Positions 55,901 through 64,000 of a stretch of DNA of 64,000 bases are shown here, one piece after another. The notes under the pieces were generated by a model, which was not told the DNA's origin, ran no database searches, and saw only the letters and a program-made list of their open reading frames with translations. Numbering within the stretch: position 1 is the first letter of the stretch; every line of letters starts with the position of its first letter. Made by a program: the position numbers and the translations under genes. Origin of the DNA: Haemonchus contortus (lineage: Eukaryota > Nematoda > Chromadorea > Rhabditida > Trichostrongylidae); contig LS997566.1 of NCBI GenBank assembly GCA_000469685.2, forward strand, positions 24,016,432-24,080,431, written 5' to 3'.

Positions 55901-58900
55901 CCCAATTTCGAAGTACAGTAGAATAGTTGGATCAGCTGACCTTACTAGTCTACCCTACTACAGATTTGGGCCCCAATGGTAGGCGCCAGAGTCGTCCGAA
56001 TTCGCCACGAACTTCGCCGCGCAATTTGCCGCGCGCACCCTCGGACGCACGATTTGACACACACCCGTGTATATAGGGCAAAATTGATAGTCGCCTAGGC
56101 TAACCAAGCCTTTCAATCCTCCGGGGTCGGTTTAGTTGGAACCAGACTTGTTGGGAAGAAAAATGTATAGTTTTATACATCTGCTGGCCTCCGCAAGACA
56201 TTATATTGGCTACGTGTACGTTCGAAACGCCATTAGGATTCCGCATGGAAATCGAATACAAGGCGCAGCTCGAGAACGTCCGAATGATTACCGTCAAAGT
56301 TATAATCCTTCATTGATGTTGACGCTCTACCAAGAAAAATCGTTAATGTGAGAAAGGCAAATGAATGATGACAGCTACATGGAGAGGCGCAACAAATGAG
56401 CTACAGCCATTGCAGCTCTTCTTGGCAAGTCGGCTCTGGTTTTGTCGGAAATCGGCACACAGGCATTCAACGACCGAATCCATTCGATTACAGCAACAGT
56501 ATGTTTTTTCACTGATATTTCCTTGACAATCCTGCTGATTTGAATGGGGAGGGAAGCAATACAGGCAATTTCTCACGTAAGTGCCTTATATTTTTCCCAA
56601 CCCTAGGGAAATGACATTCCCTGTTCTTTTCCCCGACTTCCTCTCCAGAACTCTGTGAGGAGACTTCTCTTGTTATCGTATGGCACTTACCATTTGGGAA
56701 GTATTTGATGTATTTTGAACTTGAGTGACCTATCATTTTGCACCACATTGAAAAAATAAAAAAAAAGATAACTCATCAGGCCTACCTTCCCCATTCACAG
56801 CCCTTTTTGGTGCATTTATTCTTTTTTTATTTACATTAATAAGTGTAAGGAGTTGCACCGCCATTGCTGTTAATTTTTCTTCTTTCCAGTGGGTTATGTG
56901 TACGTTGGAAAAAACCACGTGGACTCGTCAAACGAGATTTTCGTCATGGAATCGCCTAAATTCCAGATTTCTTCCGATGCCCGTCTTACTTTCGATGTAT
57001 ATCTCAGATCGCATTCGCCTAAGCTCAAGGTCAGTGCCTAACGTCCCGTAACGTCTCAATTCACTCATTGGGCGCATTCAACAGGTGAAAGTGACCGCTA
57101 TTTCTCTTTGTCCCTGTCCCTGTTTTCTACAAATTCTGCAAACGACAAATTGGGGAATTTTCCTGGCTTATGAAAACAGTAGGTTTCAGAACACGGCCTA
57201 GGTGATTCAGAGAATGTTTGATTTCAATTCTTGCTGCAAAGGAAGAAACCAAGTCTGTTCGCATGAAATCAAGAATTAGATTGATTAGATTATCCAAACG
57301 AGGTCATAAAAATATAATATTTAAAATATCGTCAACTGTCAAAAGGCACAGTTCACAGGAAATGGCTTATGAGATATCTCGCTGGGAGAAGTCGGTGCCC
57401 CCCTCGTATACCAAATGTGACCCTGTCAGGTCAGAAAACGGCTTAGAAAGGGGTCATTAAGGCCTAAAGATTGTCGCGGACGAATTTCAACGGCATTATA
57501 GAGGCTGCACCATTTACAAAAGAACCCATGTAGGAAGTTTAGAAAATAAGAAATAAATAAACAAAAAAAGGAAAAAAACCCAAAAAGGTAATTCTGGACA
57601 GTTTTAGCCTGATGTTAGTGAGCTCTTTGCGCAATTGCAAAAACTGAAATTCCGATTATCCCTTCCATGTCATTTCCGTCACGGTAATCCCGTACTACCT
57701 CTATTTTCACTACTTTTAATGAGCATGGTTTTGCAAATTGGCTAATTTTCTCGCTCCCTTCGCTACTGATACACTGTTCCCAACCAATACTTCCGCTTCC
57801 CGACTTCAAAGGAGATCCAAAACTATCGTGAATTGTGCCTCTAGGAAAAAGACAATAACTATAATAATATCGAATCTGAGCCAAATGTCGGAGACCCTAT
57901 TCACGATGATTGAGACGTACCCTTAAACTTGAAAAGCTGCAGTCAGTGCAGAGTAGTGCGTCGGCGGCTAAAAAATTGAGAAAACTCGCAGATTTCACGA
58001 AATATAGAGCTTCTCGCAGTTAGTTGAACTAGAGGGTTTTGTGAGATTACAATGATGGAAATGATATGAAGGGAATGTTTGAGAGAGATTTCAGTCGTGT
58101 CCACTTGCGTAGGGAGCTGGCTATCCTACGCGTACGCAAAGGTGCCCGTTTCTGCTTCATCGGCCTTCATCGTATCATTTCTGGAACCTCGTGCCTATGG
58201 TATAACGCAGAGAAAAATCATTGAACCACTCCCAGGAGCGATGTCGGCTGTTTTAGTTTCAACATCGGCTCTACTGTGAAAGTGCAACTCTACAGCACCT
58301 TAAAAAACAAAAAAACGTCCGCCTTTGGTGTAGACGCCTGCTTTTTGGCCCCTATTGCTTTTCAACCTGAAAACGACTCAAGTGGTATACTTGAGGGCCA
58401 GGGACTCGTCTTGAATGATCCCTGATTTGCCTTGTCTTACGTGAAAACCTTAAAAATCATCTTTATCGTGAACTGCTCTTTCGATTACACGTAAGATCCA
58501 AGGCACTACTGTAGTGAAGGTGAAGAGAAACAGGGATCAGTGATGGAGACGTTTCCACTTGTTCCAATGCATCTGTTATCTTATGTTCTTCTTCCCTTAC
58601 CTGCCTTACTATTCAGGTATGCATCGACTCCTTCGACAACTGCCCTTACCAATCACCTCCTATTTCGAAATTAACCTTCTGGCACACAAATCATGCTATT
58701 AATCTAGGCAAGGGTGTTAGAAAGGTGAGTCTCTTATTTGACTACTATCTGTGAAAAAGGTAAATAACAAATTATTTTTGTATGAATCTGTTGTGTGTCA
58801 GGTTGTTACATAATTCGATTCAACTTTCACTCTCTCTCTGGGGAGCTCTTTTTCCGAGAAAATGTGCTCAATGTTCGATGGTTCTTATGCACTAGACGAC

Positions 58901-61325
58901 ATCACCTTCACCTTTCTAGGGATCACTTCTCTTCTTTTGGGCCTCTTTCGTAGGCCTTCTGAACGAAACACGCAAACAAGTGTCTCCCATTCTAATTTTG
59001 CCGAAAGTGAATGTTGGCCGGCGCACTGGGCACCGTCGAGACTGAATCATAATTTTCATTGACCCAACCGAGCAGAGGATTTGTACACGGTGCCCATTCC
59101 CACCGAGCGCCGCCCTTTCAATGTCTGCCACGCTTCCAATGCAATCCAACGGCATAAGCTCCTTAAACAAACGTTATGTATACTCTCTGAACGAACAGAG
59201 CAAGTCAGACGAATATACCGCTCAGCGTTGACCGTTCAAAACTCTGGATGGGGCTTATCAACTGACTGGCTCACTGTCTTCTACTGGTTAACCTTCAAAG
59301 CTACGTGTCTTCCAAGTTGAGATGCCCTTGACCATGACACGAACCATAAAGCAAGAATTGTGTCGACGAGCACTCCATTGATGCAAACTTGCGTTTTTTC
59401 GTCTTTTTTGTAGTAAGTCGGATTGAGGCTGATCTTTCCTTGCTGTTTGTTGGATACACCTTTGAACTCGGCTCATCGAGCTATCTAAGGCAACACCCCA
59501 AGAGTCAGAAGAAACTTCATTCTTTAAGAGCTTGGTTTCAAACCATACTCTCTAATTCGAGTAGGGTTTGGTTCACATTTTTAGAGACTGCAACGATTTC
59601 GGTAAAGGATCGTGGGTTGCAGTCAGTACAATGCAGAAACTTCATCGTCAGCTTCCTTATCGACAAGCGTTTCCTCTGTTGTGGGGCCCTCAAACTGAAT
59701 AGGCAGCATAGCATGATTTTATTTGCTTTCTTACTAAGACGAAATACAACTTCCGTGGCCCAATCATCTGTGCGGGCGACACTGTACAATTCACGTGTTC
59801 GGCACACAGTATTTGAGGAAAGGGGGAAGGAACATGCATTTGGCAACGTGCCAGACCTACTGGGGATCGTTCTGAACTGATTCCCCCATGGTCGCCGCCA
59901 TTGCGGTGGTCCATTCCCCCTGCGTTCAGAGTCGCTCCATACCCTATACCGATCACATGAATGACGAGCAGCCGTCGAGCCCTTGAACAACAAGGTCGAC
60001 AGGCGAAGAACAAGGCTGAAAATGGGAATCCAACAAAATTCTAATCAAAGGATGATACATATTCATCATCACTGTGACATTTGTTGTGAGCAACTAAACA
60101 GTAGGCATTGCAACCACGTACAAGTCTAGCTTCCTGAGACAATGAGAGGTAGGGCAATCTACGAAAGTTTTCGTGTTGGAGTCGATGGCTATACGATAGG
60201 GGAAATCCCCAATGTGCGCTAAACCAAGCCACTGAATCCCTCCATGTCCCCAACTGTGATTCGGGGTCGTTTCTCGATTACATCGTTACTTCTCAGAAAT
60301 TAGAAAAACACTTCCCAGAAAAAAAGCGTTCCTCGAAACAAAGCTACTCCAGAATGAAACTTCTCTAGTTTTGCAAAGTACGACCCTGTTGGGCTCTAGG
60401 AGGTAAGTTCAATTGGATGTTCTACTTCCGAAAAATTTGATTTTGATACGATCCACAAAAAAAACGAAAATATGGATGAGTCTGCCTAAACTACATCACG
60501 GTGAATACTTTATAGAGCCCAAATTTACGGTGGAAAAAGACCTTCACCGAGAAAAGTGAGAAGGGGGAAAAACTACGTCAATGTCTATCCGAATTCGCAT
60601 CACCCATAAACAGCTCTTCAAAGCTTTGGTTGGGAATCCATCTCCTCGGTTTCTACAGTTGCTCGGATTTAATGGCCTAGTTCACGATGATTTCGAGGTT
60701 CCCTTTCCAAGTGAGAAAGCAGAAATTCTGGGGAAAATGCACGTCGGCATCGAGAAATCCGCGAAGACTCTGCGAAAAATGGAGCTCCCTAAAACTAGTG
60801 AAAGTAGAGGTTGTACGAGATTACGGTTGATACAATCTATGAGCCCTTACAACGCCCTATATAAGTCGTTTTCCGATTTGATGGCGGCACAGTGACATGC
60901 GAGGGGGCCGCAGACTCATCCTAGGATATAACAAAGAACGTTTTTATGGCGAATTATGAGTCCAACTCACTTTGTCCTCTGCGAATTCGGCTTCACAGTG
61001 CTACCTGTCATAACGATGAGAATCTTGAAGCAAGAAACCACTCCTATAGACCGAGCCCTTCCATAAACCAACCTATTCAATGATGAAACAGTGAATTGAT
61101 CCTTGTAGAGTAGAGGAGTGATCAAGCAGTACTTCTCATTCGAAAATGGTAAGTCAACGGGAGTGAAAGTGATGTCGACTTATCTAACAACTTGTGGTGA
61201 GAGGAAAATGTACTCTTTGACGTTTTGTTCAGGTGTATTTCATCGCAACGGCTGTCCGACAGAATCAGTTTCTCGGAGTCGATCGAATTCGGGTAATAAT
61301 GCTGGACGGCAGTTCTTGCGCCTAA
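43766..61325 (+). CDS. Extracellular protein with two MAM domains (thirteen exons found)
   Basis: This is a predicted secreted or matrix protein. MAM domains (meprin, A5, mu phosphatase) are extracellular adhesion/dimerisation modules of about 160 residues with conserved cysteines. Thirteen exons (listed separately) give 493 residues to a TAA at 61323-61325, and every splice junction is in phase. From the first complete codon the order is: a short N-terminal region with a run of five prolines, MAM1 (Cys77 to Cys237), an acidic/Ser linker encoded by two exons (240-316), and MAM2 (Cys330 to Cys492). The protein ends one residue after the last cysteine. No transmembrane segment is visible, and the exon with start codon and signal peptide was not found. 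Introns of up to about 2.7 kb carry a Tc-type fossil, two kinds of foldback elements, TTAA elements and SINEs. A specific ortholog is not claimed. Confidence 0.88.
44733..45050 (+). repeat. tRNA-derived SINE, full-length copy (MAM intron)
   Basis: The head GGCGGAGGTGGTGTAGTGGC holds the A box, and GGGGATCGAATCCCGG holds the B box about 50 bases on. The body has CCATCCCTCCGGGGTCGG, GGTACCAGACTCGTCTGGGA and GTATAGGCCACATACGC; the tail has CCACTACGATTCTGAATGG and a near-poly-A end (CTTTATCTTTTATCC). It lies just upstream of the 45100 exon. Confidence 0.88.
45100..45232 (+). CDS. MAM gene exon: start of MAM1
   Basis: Acceptor CTACTTTCAG; two bases, 43 codons and two bases; donor AA before GTAATT. 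It encodes [14 protein letters not shown], the classic C-x-F-x(n)-C-x-W opening of a MAM domain. A SINE ends only about 50 bases upstream of its acceptor. Confidence 0.9.
45655..45870 (-). pseudogene. Tc1/Tc3-type transposase C-terminal fossil
   Basis: The minus strand reads [14 protein letters not shown], the degraded W-P-x-x-S-P-D-L-N-P-I-E-N signature with the last catalytic acid. In the next frame it continues [12 protein letters not shown] ... Leu-Lys-Glu-Ala-Ile. One frameshift separates the halves. The N-terminal part is not recognisable. It lies in the second known intron of the MAM gene, antisense to it. Confidence 0.7.
45871..47167. other. MAM-gene intron, nothing recognised
   Basis: Intronic sequence without identifiable repeat or exon. 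Two ordinary-looking frames at 45792-46091 and 46104-46478 have no domain. Confidence 0.4.
47172..47643. mobile_element. TTAA-flanked miniature inverted-repeat element, copy 2
   Basis: The ends AGGCACTGTTCACGA and GTGAACGGTGCCT are inverted repeats. The element is flanked on both sides by TTAA (47168-47171 and 47644-47647). The interior is nearly identical to 50816-51332. TTAA targets are the hallmark of piggyBac-type transposition (inference; no transposase present). Confidence 0.85.
47970..48067 (+). CDS. MAM gene exon: MAM1 (second)
   Basis: Acceptor GAAATTCAG; one base, 32 codons and one base; donor A before GTGAGT. It encodes Phe-Ser-Phe-Thr-Lys-Ala-Glu-Trp-Asn and Phe-Glu-Cys-Thr-His-Pro. 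The split codons agree with both neighbours. Confidence 0.82.
48126..48231 (+). CDS. MAM gene exon: MAM1 (third)
   Basis: Acceptor TCGTCTCAG; two bases, 34 codons and two bases; donor GA before GTAAGC. It encodes Gly-Gln-Phe-Leu-Leu-Val-Lys-Gly-Asp (the Y/F-hydrophobic strand after the G of MAM domains) and Val-Pro-Cys-Gln-Asp. The intron before it is only 58 bases. Confidence 0.88.
48297..48369 (+). CDS. MAM gene exon: MAM1 (fourth)
   Basis: Acceptor TGAGTTGCAG; one base plus 24 codons; donor GAG before GTAAGC. It encodes Phe-Asp-Val-Trp-Ser-Asn-Asn across the junction, then Leu-Arg-Tyr-Cys-Leu-Asn-Phe and Ser-Tyr-Cys-Glu. Confidence 0.88.
48424..48570 (+). CDS. MAM gene exon: end of MAM1
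   Basis: Acceptor ACCTCTCAAG; 49 codons, phase 0-0; donor GAG before GTCAGT. It encodes Pro-Phe-Thr-Ile-Arg-Ile-Glu-Val and [14 protein letters not shown], the typical Asp-Asn ... Cys close of a MAM domain. Confidence 0.92.
48948..49209. mobile_element. TA-flanked foldback element, family B copy 2
   Basis: The ends are GGCTGCTTTCATAGTCCGAC and CCGGCGGACTATGAAAGCAGCC. Mirrored GGCAGTGCTAGGGGGGAGGA and CCTTAGCACTGCC lie inside, with the same central hairpin as copy 1. A CGGCCGGCCGGCCGGCGG run lies near the right end. It sits in the MAM intron after the 48570 donor. Confidence 0.85.
49210..50739. other. MAM-gene intron, nothing recognised
   Basis: No exon, repeat family or fossil was identified between the foldback element and the linker exon. 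Confidence 0.4.
50740..50793 (+). CDS. MAM gene exon: acidic serine-rich linker
   Basis: Acceptor ATTTTTCAG; 18 codons, phase 0-0; donor GCG before GTGAGT. It encodes [18 protein letters not shown], a flexible spacer between the MAM domains. A TTAA miniature element begins 22 bases after the donor. Confidence 0.8.
50816..51332. mobile_element. TTAA-family miniature element, copy 3
   Basis: It starts AGGTACGGTTCACGA after TTAA (50812-50815). Its interior matches copy 2 closely, including GGTTTCGGAGATTTGCACAT and TTATTCTAGAGTAGTTCTAT. The right end stops at TATCGTGAACG without the final GTGCCT, so it is truncated or decayed. Confidence 0.8.
51333..52610. other. MAM-gene intron, nothing recognised
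   Basis: Short frames only; none has a family signature or splice-supported phase with the MAM gene. Confidence 0.4.
52621..52879. mobile_element. Foldback miniature element, family A copy 3
   Basis: A 259-bp palindrome. The left arm has CACCCAGAACTGGATGGATG and its mirror on the right is CATCCAGTTCTGGGCG. GCGCCTATCATTGGGGC and GCCCCAATGATAGGCGCC face each other near the centre. It is flanked by a perfect 10-bp direct repeat CCGCTTCGAT (52611-52620 and 52880-52889), the clearest target duplication in the family. Confidence 0.88.
53247..53423 (+). CDS. MAM gene exon: inter-domain linker
   Basis: Acceptor TAGCTTGTAG; 59 codons, phase 0-0; donor AAG before GTTTGT. It encodes [10 protein letters not shown], then Glu-Gln-Leu-Pro-Pro-Ile. 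It is acidic and low in hydrophobics, in keeping with the preceding linker exon. Confidence 0.78.
54257..54366 (+). CDS. MAM gene exon: start of MAM2
   Basis: Acceptor ACTGATTTTAG; 36 codons plus two bases; donor CAC before GTACGT. It encodes [10 protein letters not shown] and Ser-Cys-Phe-Tyr-Lys, the Cys-x-Phe ... Cys opening of the second MAM domain. Confidence 0.9.
54610..55020 (+). repeat. Unclassified dispersed repeat, copy 2
   Basis: Partner of 2349-2739. It carries GTCCGGGAACATCTCCCCGA at the start, TTATATAGGAGGGGTCATTT in the middle and GAGAAGTTCCGTCACCC at the end. A G-run of about 24 bases (54918-54942, interrupted once by T) replaces the GGGAGGCGAGG of copy 1. It lies in a MAM-gene intron. 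Confidence 0.75.
55075..55696. mobile_element. TTAA-flanked miniature element, copy 4
   Basis: It starts AGGCACAGGTCACGATG after TTAA (55071-55074) and ends TATCGTGAAATCGCCT before TTAA (55697-55700). The interior is largely different from copies 2 and 3, so it is a distinct subfamily sharing the ends. Confidence 0.75.
55809..56066. mobile_element. Foldback miniature element, family A copy 4
   Basis: The left arm GTCAAGTCGTGCGTCCGAG is mirrored by CTCGGACGCACGATTTGAC. Mirrored GCGGCAATTTGCGCGGCG blocks and GGGCCCCAATGGTAGGCGCC lie inside. No intact target duplication is visible. It is followed at once by a SINE fragment. Confidence 0.82.
56093..56290 (+). repeat. SINE 3' fragment (MAM intron)
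   Basis: It has CTAACCAAGCCTTTCAATCC, TCCGGGGTCGGT, ACCAGACTTGTTGGG and CATCTGCTGGCC in the order of the full SINE body. The head is missing. It starts about 27 bases after the foldback element. Confidence 0.7.
56416..56498 (+). CDS. MAM gene exon: MAM2 (second)
   Basis: Acceptor CCATTGCAG; one base, 27 codons and one base; donor A before GTATGT. It encodes Ser-Ser-Trp-Gln-Val-Gly-Ser-Gly and Asn-Arg-His-Thr-Gly-Ile (the W...N-x-x-T-G-I strand of MAM domains). It was found only by requiring the phase between its neighbours. Confidence 0.85.
56890..57029 (+). CDS. MAM gene exon: MAM2 (third)
   Basis: Acceptor CTTCTTTCCAG; two bases plus 46 codons; donor AAG before GTCAGT. It encodes Gly-Tyr-Val-Tyr-Val-Gly (G-x-Y-x-x-V/G of MAM), Met-Glu-Ser-Pro-Lys-Phe, and Ala-Arg-Leu-Thr-Phe-Asp-Val-Tyr. 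Confidence 0.92.
57344..57840. mobile_element. TTAA-family miniature element, copy 5
   Basis: The ends are AGGCACAGTTCAC and ATCGTGAATTGTGCCT. The interior resembles copy 1 (CCCTTCCATGTCATTTCCGTC, ACTTCCGCTTCCCG). TTAA flanks are not preserved. Confidence 0.72.
57841..58616. other. MAM-gene intron; possible decayed TTAA-family end
   Basis: Near 58470 TATCGTGAACTGCTCTTTCG resembles one end of the TTAA family. The matching left end is not clear. Confidence 0.3.
58617..58724 (+). CDS. MAM gene exon: MAM2 (fourth)
   Basis: Acceptor TACTATTCAG; 36 codons, phase 0-0; donor AAG before GTGAGT. It encodes [10 protein letters not shown] and Lys-Leu-Thr-Phe-Trp-His-Thr-Asn, matching the L-K/R-V-C ... 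C region of MAM domains. Confidence 0.92.
58725..61232. other. Last MAM-gene intron
   Basis: A 163-residue plus frame (59389-59880) overlaps a 151-residue minus frame (59538-59993); neither shows a domain. At about 60674-60895 sequence starting GGCCTAGTTCACGATGATTT looks like a decayed TTAA-family element. Nothing else is supported. Confidence 0.35.
61233..61325 (+). CDS. MAM gene last exon: end of MAM2 and stop
   Basis: Acceptor TTTTGTTCAG; 30 codons then TAA. It encodes [16 protein letters not shown], and Gly-Ser-Ser-Cys-Ala before the stop, supplying the last cysteine of MAM2. A donor-like CGG before GTAATA (at 61293) would allow a longer form, but no following exon was found. Confidence 0.78.
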   Translation: MYFIATAVRQNQFLGVDRIRVIMLDGSSCA

Positions 61326-64000
61326 ACTTATGCTTTTTCATAACTCTGTAGGTGCGATAGGCTTCTCTTAATTTGAATATAGCTGATATGTATGAGAAAC
61401 TTCTGATCACCTCACCTGTACAACCTGCCGTCCCGTTGATCATCGATTTCTTCGAGCGGGCGCCAGTAACGTCTCCATTTGTCCTTGTCGCGTCGTGAGC
61501 CAGAGTGGTCCAATGAATCGTCCTCGCTCCAGAGACGCGAGGCTCATCATTCCTTTCGTTCAGAGCTTTCGTGAAGAACTCTGCCAATTGTTAGAGCCTG
61601 ACAAGCTACGTTCTGTACTCAATTGCCAAACAGTACTTGAGACTTTTGATGAAAAAACTGGCTTTTCGATGTACTTATCAGCTCTTCAACCTCACAGCCG
61701 GTCCTGAGATCAGATATCCAAAGGCAAAAAGTGGAAAAACGGATTCGGTGATTTCACAGCCAACTTATTTGCATGAAAGGCTCAACTATCCAAGCATGAG
61801 AGCCTATGGTCTTCAATACCTGTATAAGACACGGTAGCACTCCGCCGGTATCTGCGCTGCTTAGCTTTGTGTCAAGCTGCTTGGTCGTCACTTTTTGAGT
61901 TCATTGTTACAATTTTGATTGAGAAAAGCCATTTTTGCTGTCACTGTCTATCTCATTATTGTCCCAACAACGTTTTTTCTGCACGCTTTTGTGAGGGTAT
62001 TACATTTTCCAAACGTCAGGTCAACTGTGAAGCAATGACTTCCTCGATGCTATTATATTTATTTATTTTGTATAAAACAATGTAATGAAGATTCGTGTTA
62101 AGGCAGTTATTACTCGTTATCTCAGCTGAATTCCGTTAGACAGCAAAAGCTCTAGACACGTAGAACTGTTTCTCTTTTCTAATGTTCAGGAATGCTGAAT
62201 ATGGTCGAAATGGAGTCCGCCGGGGTGAAAAAAAATCTCGAATTCCTAAGGATCCGTTACAGCCATTGAGGTGCCCTCAATTGACCAACCGAAACTCGCG
62301 CGAGGATGAGACTGAGGGACGGAGGATTTGGTCGTATCGGCTCATTGCTTTCACCGTACGCATCAACGCTTGCCCTATTTCTTAACTCCCCGATCAGAGG
62401 ATGGGAATGTTTGGCCGACCCCGTTCGGCAGGTTCCTTCAAATTTCTTTGCCTTGTACCATGACTCATATCATGCATATTATATATCCACTACATTCCTT
62501 CATGTTCTGCAGATTCCCATGCTCTCACTCACTGTTGAGGAACTTGGTCTCCCTATCCGTCATGCAACTCCTTCGCTTCTTCCTTGAACGAAATGGTTTC
62601 CCTCTGTTGACCTATTCGTGTTTTTGATGATACTATGTCTGAGAGACCATTGCAGCGGCAAGGTCATCGTCACCGCTACAATAGACTTTTGTGCTTGACA
62701 CTGTCCATAAATCGAAAGGTTTTCCAGAGCATTTTGTCTTGAACGCCTTACCAGGTCTAAACTTTCTTTCAGCCATGATACTTCACCGGCTTATCCTGAT
62801 GTGGGCGGTTATAAATATTCAAACAGGCAAGTTCCACTTTGGTGAGAAGTTTGGGGAATTTTTCTCTTCACTTTAATAAAGTAGTATAGATAGTGTAGTA
62901 ATAGTCGTAAAGATTATTATCATCTAGAGACCGAATTCAAAGTTCTTGAAAGGCCTCATTCATGGATAGGCTACAGTAGTAGTAGCGGTTGACAAGAAAT
63001 GTCCATTGAAAATCGAAATGCAGTCATATACAGTCACAGTTTACGACCTCACGCCGAGGATGCTGACGCTCCCCTTTAATTTTCCACAGCAGTCAGTACA
63101 ATACTGCTACTAATTCGTGGTCAACCGATGGTTTGCGACGGGTTAATCTGCCAGAAAGCGTCGCTTCGCCATGACTTCAGCTAATTTTCCAGCTAAGAGA
63201 AAATGAGAGATTAGAAAGCTCCGCTCATGAGAATTCCGAACCCAGTATAAAGCATCGATTTTCTCCAAAAATTCGCCTTCATTTCCAAGAAAGTTTAAGG
63301 TCGAATGAAGATATTCGCGACATTGCAAGTCATCGCTTCAAATAGACGTTTGCTCTTCACTTTCCCCTTTATTAAAAATTAATATAAAATAGTGAAAAAA
63401 AATTAAAATTTTCAGTGTATCTAGAATCCCTATAAGTAGAACTTTCCGTGATCTTGTTTTCACTTCCATTGGAACCTTTCAGCAGAACCTATGGTGAAAC
63501 GACGGTCCGTGGCGGATTAATCCGTTGCAAACAGTCGCTGGCATTATTGTGCGTAGACTGGTTTATACTTCTGCTTGAAATGTGTACTGAAGCAATGAAG
63601 TGATTGGCACTGTAAGTATTGAATGAGCAGTGCGTGAAGGGCTTTGCCCTCCCCAGGAGGTGTGCCTTGGTTTTTCATCGGATTGATATTTGAAGAACAT
63701 TACATGGAGCAAATATTCTCACACACATCCCATCATTACGACTTGATGAATGATTTATCCCCTGCCGGGCTTCTGTACAAAACGTAATCAAACGTTTTGT
63801 TTCCTGCCAAGATCTGAGCCCGAACGGAAATCTTTCTTGTGCGTTCATGCACTCGTGGAGGTCCTTTCATTCTATCGTGCGCCGCTGTCCCGTTGCGACC
63901 TTTCGCCCCCATCAAATCCCAACTCACCGAATATTTTCTGAAATTCTGCCTTTTTGCCCTTTTGACTCCATTGTACAACGAGGTAAGCCAACACTGTGTC
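61326..64000. other. Downstream of the MAM gene; nothing assigned
   Basis: Several acceptor-like sites (for example 62185 and 62510) are followed by short frames. None continues the MAM gene in phase with recognisable sequence. Confidence 0.35.

Noticed and set aside
59389..59993. Overlapping 163- and 151-residue frames on opposite strands
   Set aside because: Neither has a recognisable domain or splice context. They lie inside the last intron of the MAM gene and may be decayed repeat sequence.
62182..62587. Possible further MAM-gene exons
   Set aside because: The frames are in different phases separated by too few bases for an intron, and MAM2 is already complete at 61325.
1..64000. CRISPR arrays, prokaryotic operons, phage or a multi-gene defence-like system
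   Set aside because: Introns, SINEs and fragmented frames throughout show eukaryotic DNA. No spaced direct-repeat array or operon-like gene packing exists.

Overview
This window reads as intron-rich, repeat-laden nematode genomic DNA, most likely from a parasitic strongylid such as a hookworm. That is an inference. It rests on nematode-type splice acceptors (TTTTCAG, TTTTTAG), a neuropeptide receptor of nematode type, a 145-193 codon limit on open frames, Penelope-like retroelements and abundant miniature transposons. I see no bacterial features, rRNA or CRISPR array.

Two protein-coding genes could be rebuilt by eye from short exons whose splice phases all agree. (1) A class A neuropeptide receptor (NPY/NPF-like, NPR type) lies on the minus strand at 22456-35031. 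It has ten exons covering TM1 to the stop codon (394 residues); the N-terminal exon was not found. (2) A gene for a secreted or extracellular protein with two MAM domains lies on the plus strand at 43766-61325. It has thirteen exons and at least 493 residues; the signal-peptide exon was not found. The genes are divergent. The roughly 8.7 kb between them holds a mariner fossil and a TTAA-flanked miniature element.

The left third (1-22 kb) is mostly accessory DNA: a possible lipocalin-like exon at the left edge, a CR1/Jockey-type LINE fossil (about 8.9-10.85 kb), and two Penelope-like insertions. The larger of these (13846-16991) is a head-to-head pair flanked by an 8-bp target duplication. It sits inside an older AT-rich reverse-transcriptase fossil. 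Coding-like frames at 17818-18066 (-) and 21553-22255 (+) belong to unidentified genes or pseudogenes.

Dispersed families recur throughout: a tRNA-derived SINE (about five copies), foldback elements with 9-10 bp target duplications (four copies), TTAA-flanked miniature elements (at least five copies), TA-flanked foldbacks (two copies and a fragment), and one unclassified 0.4 kb repeat (two copies). Many of them sit in introns of the two genes. I found no convincing new multi-gene system. The most notable items are the two reconstructed genes and the nested retroelement.
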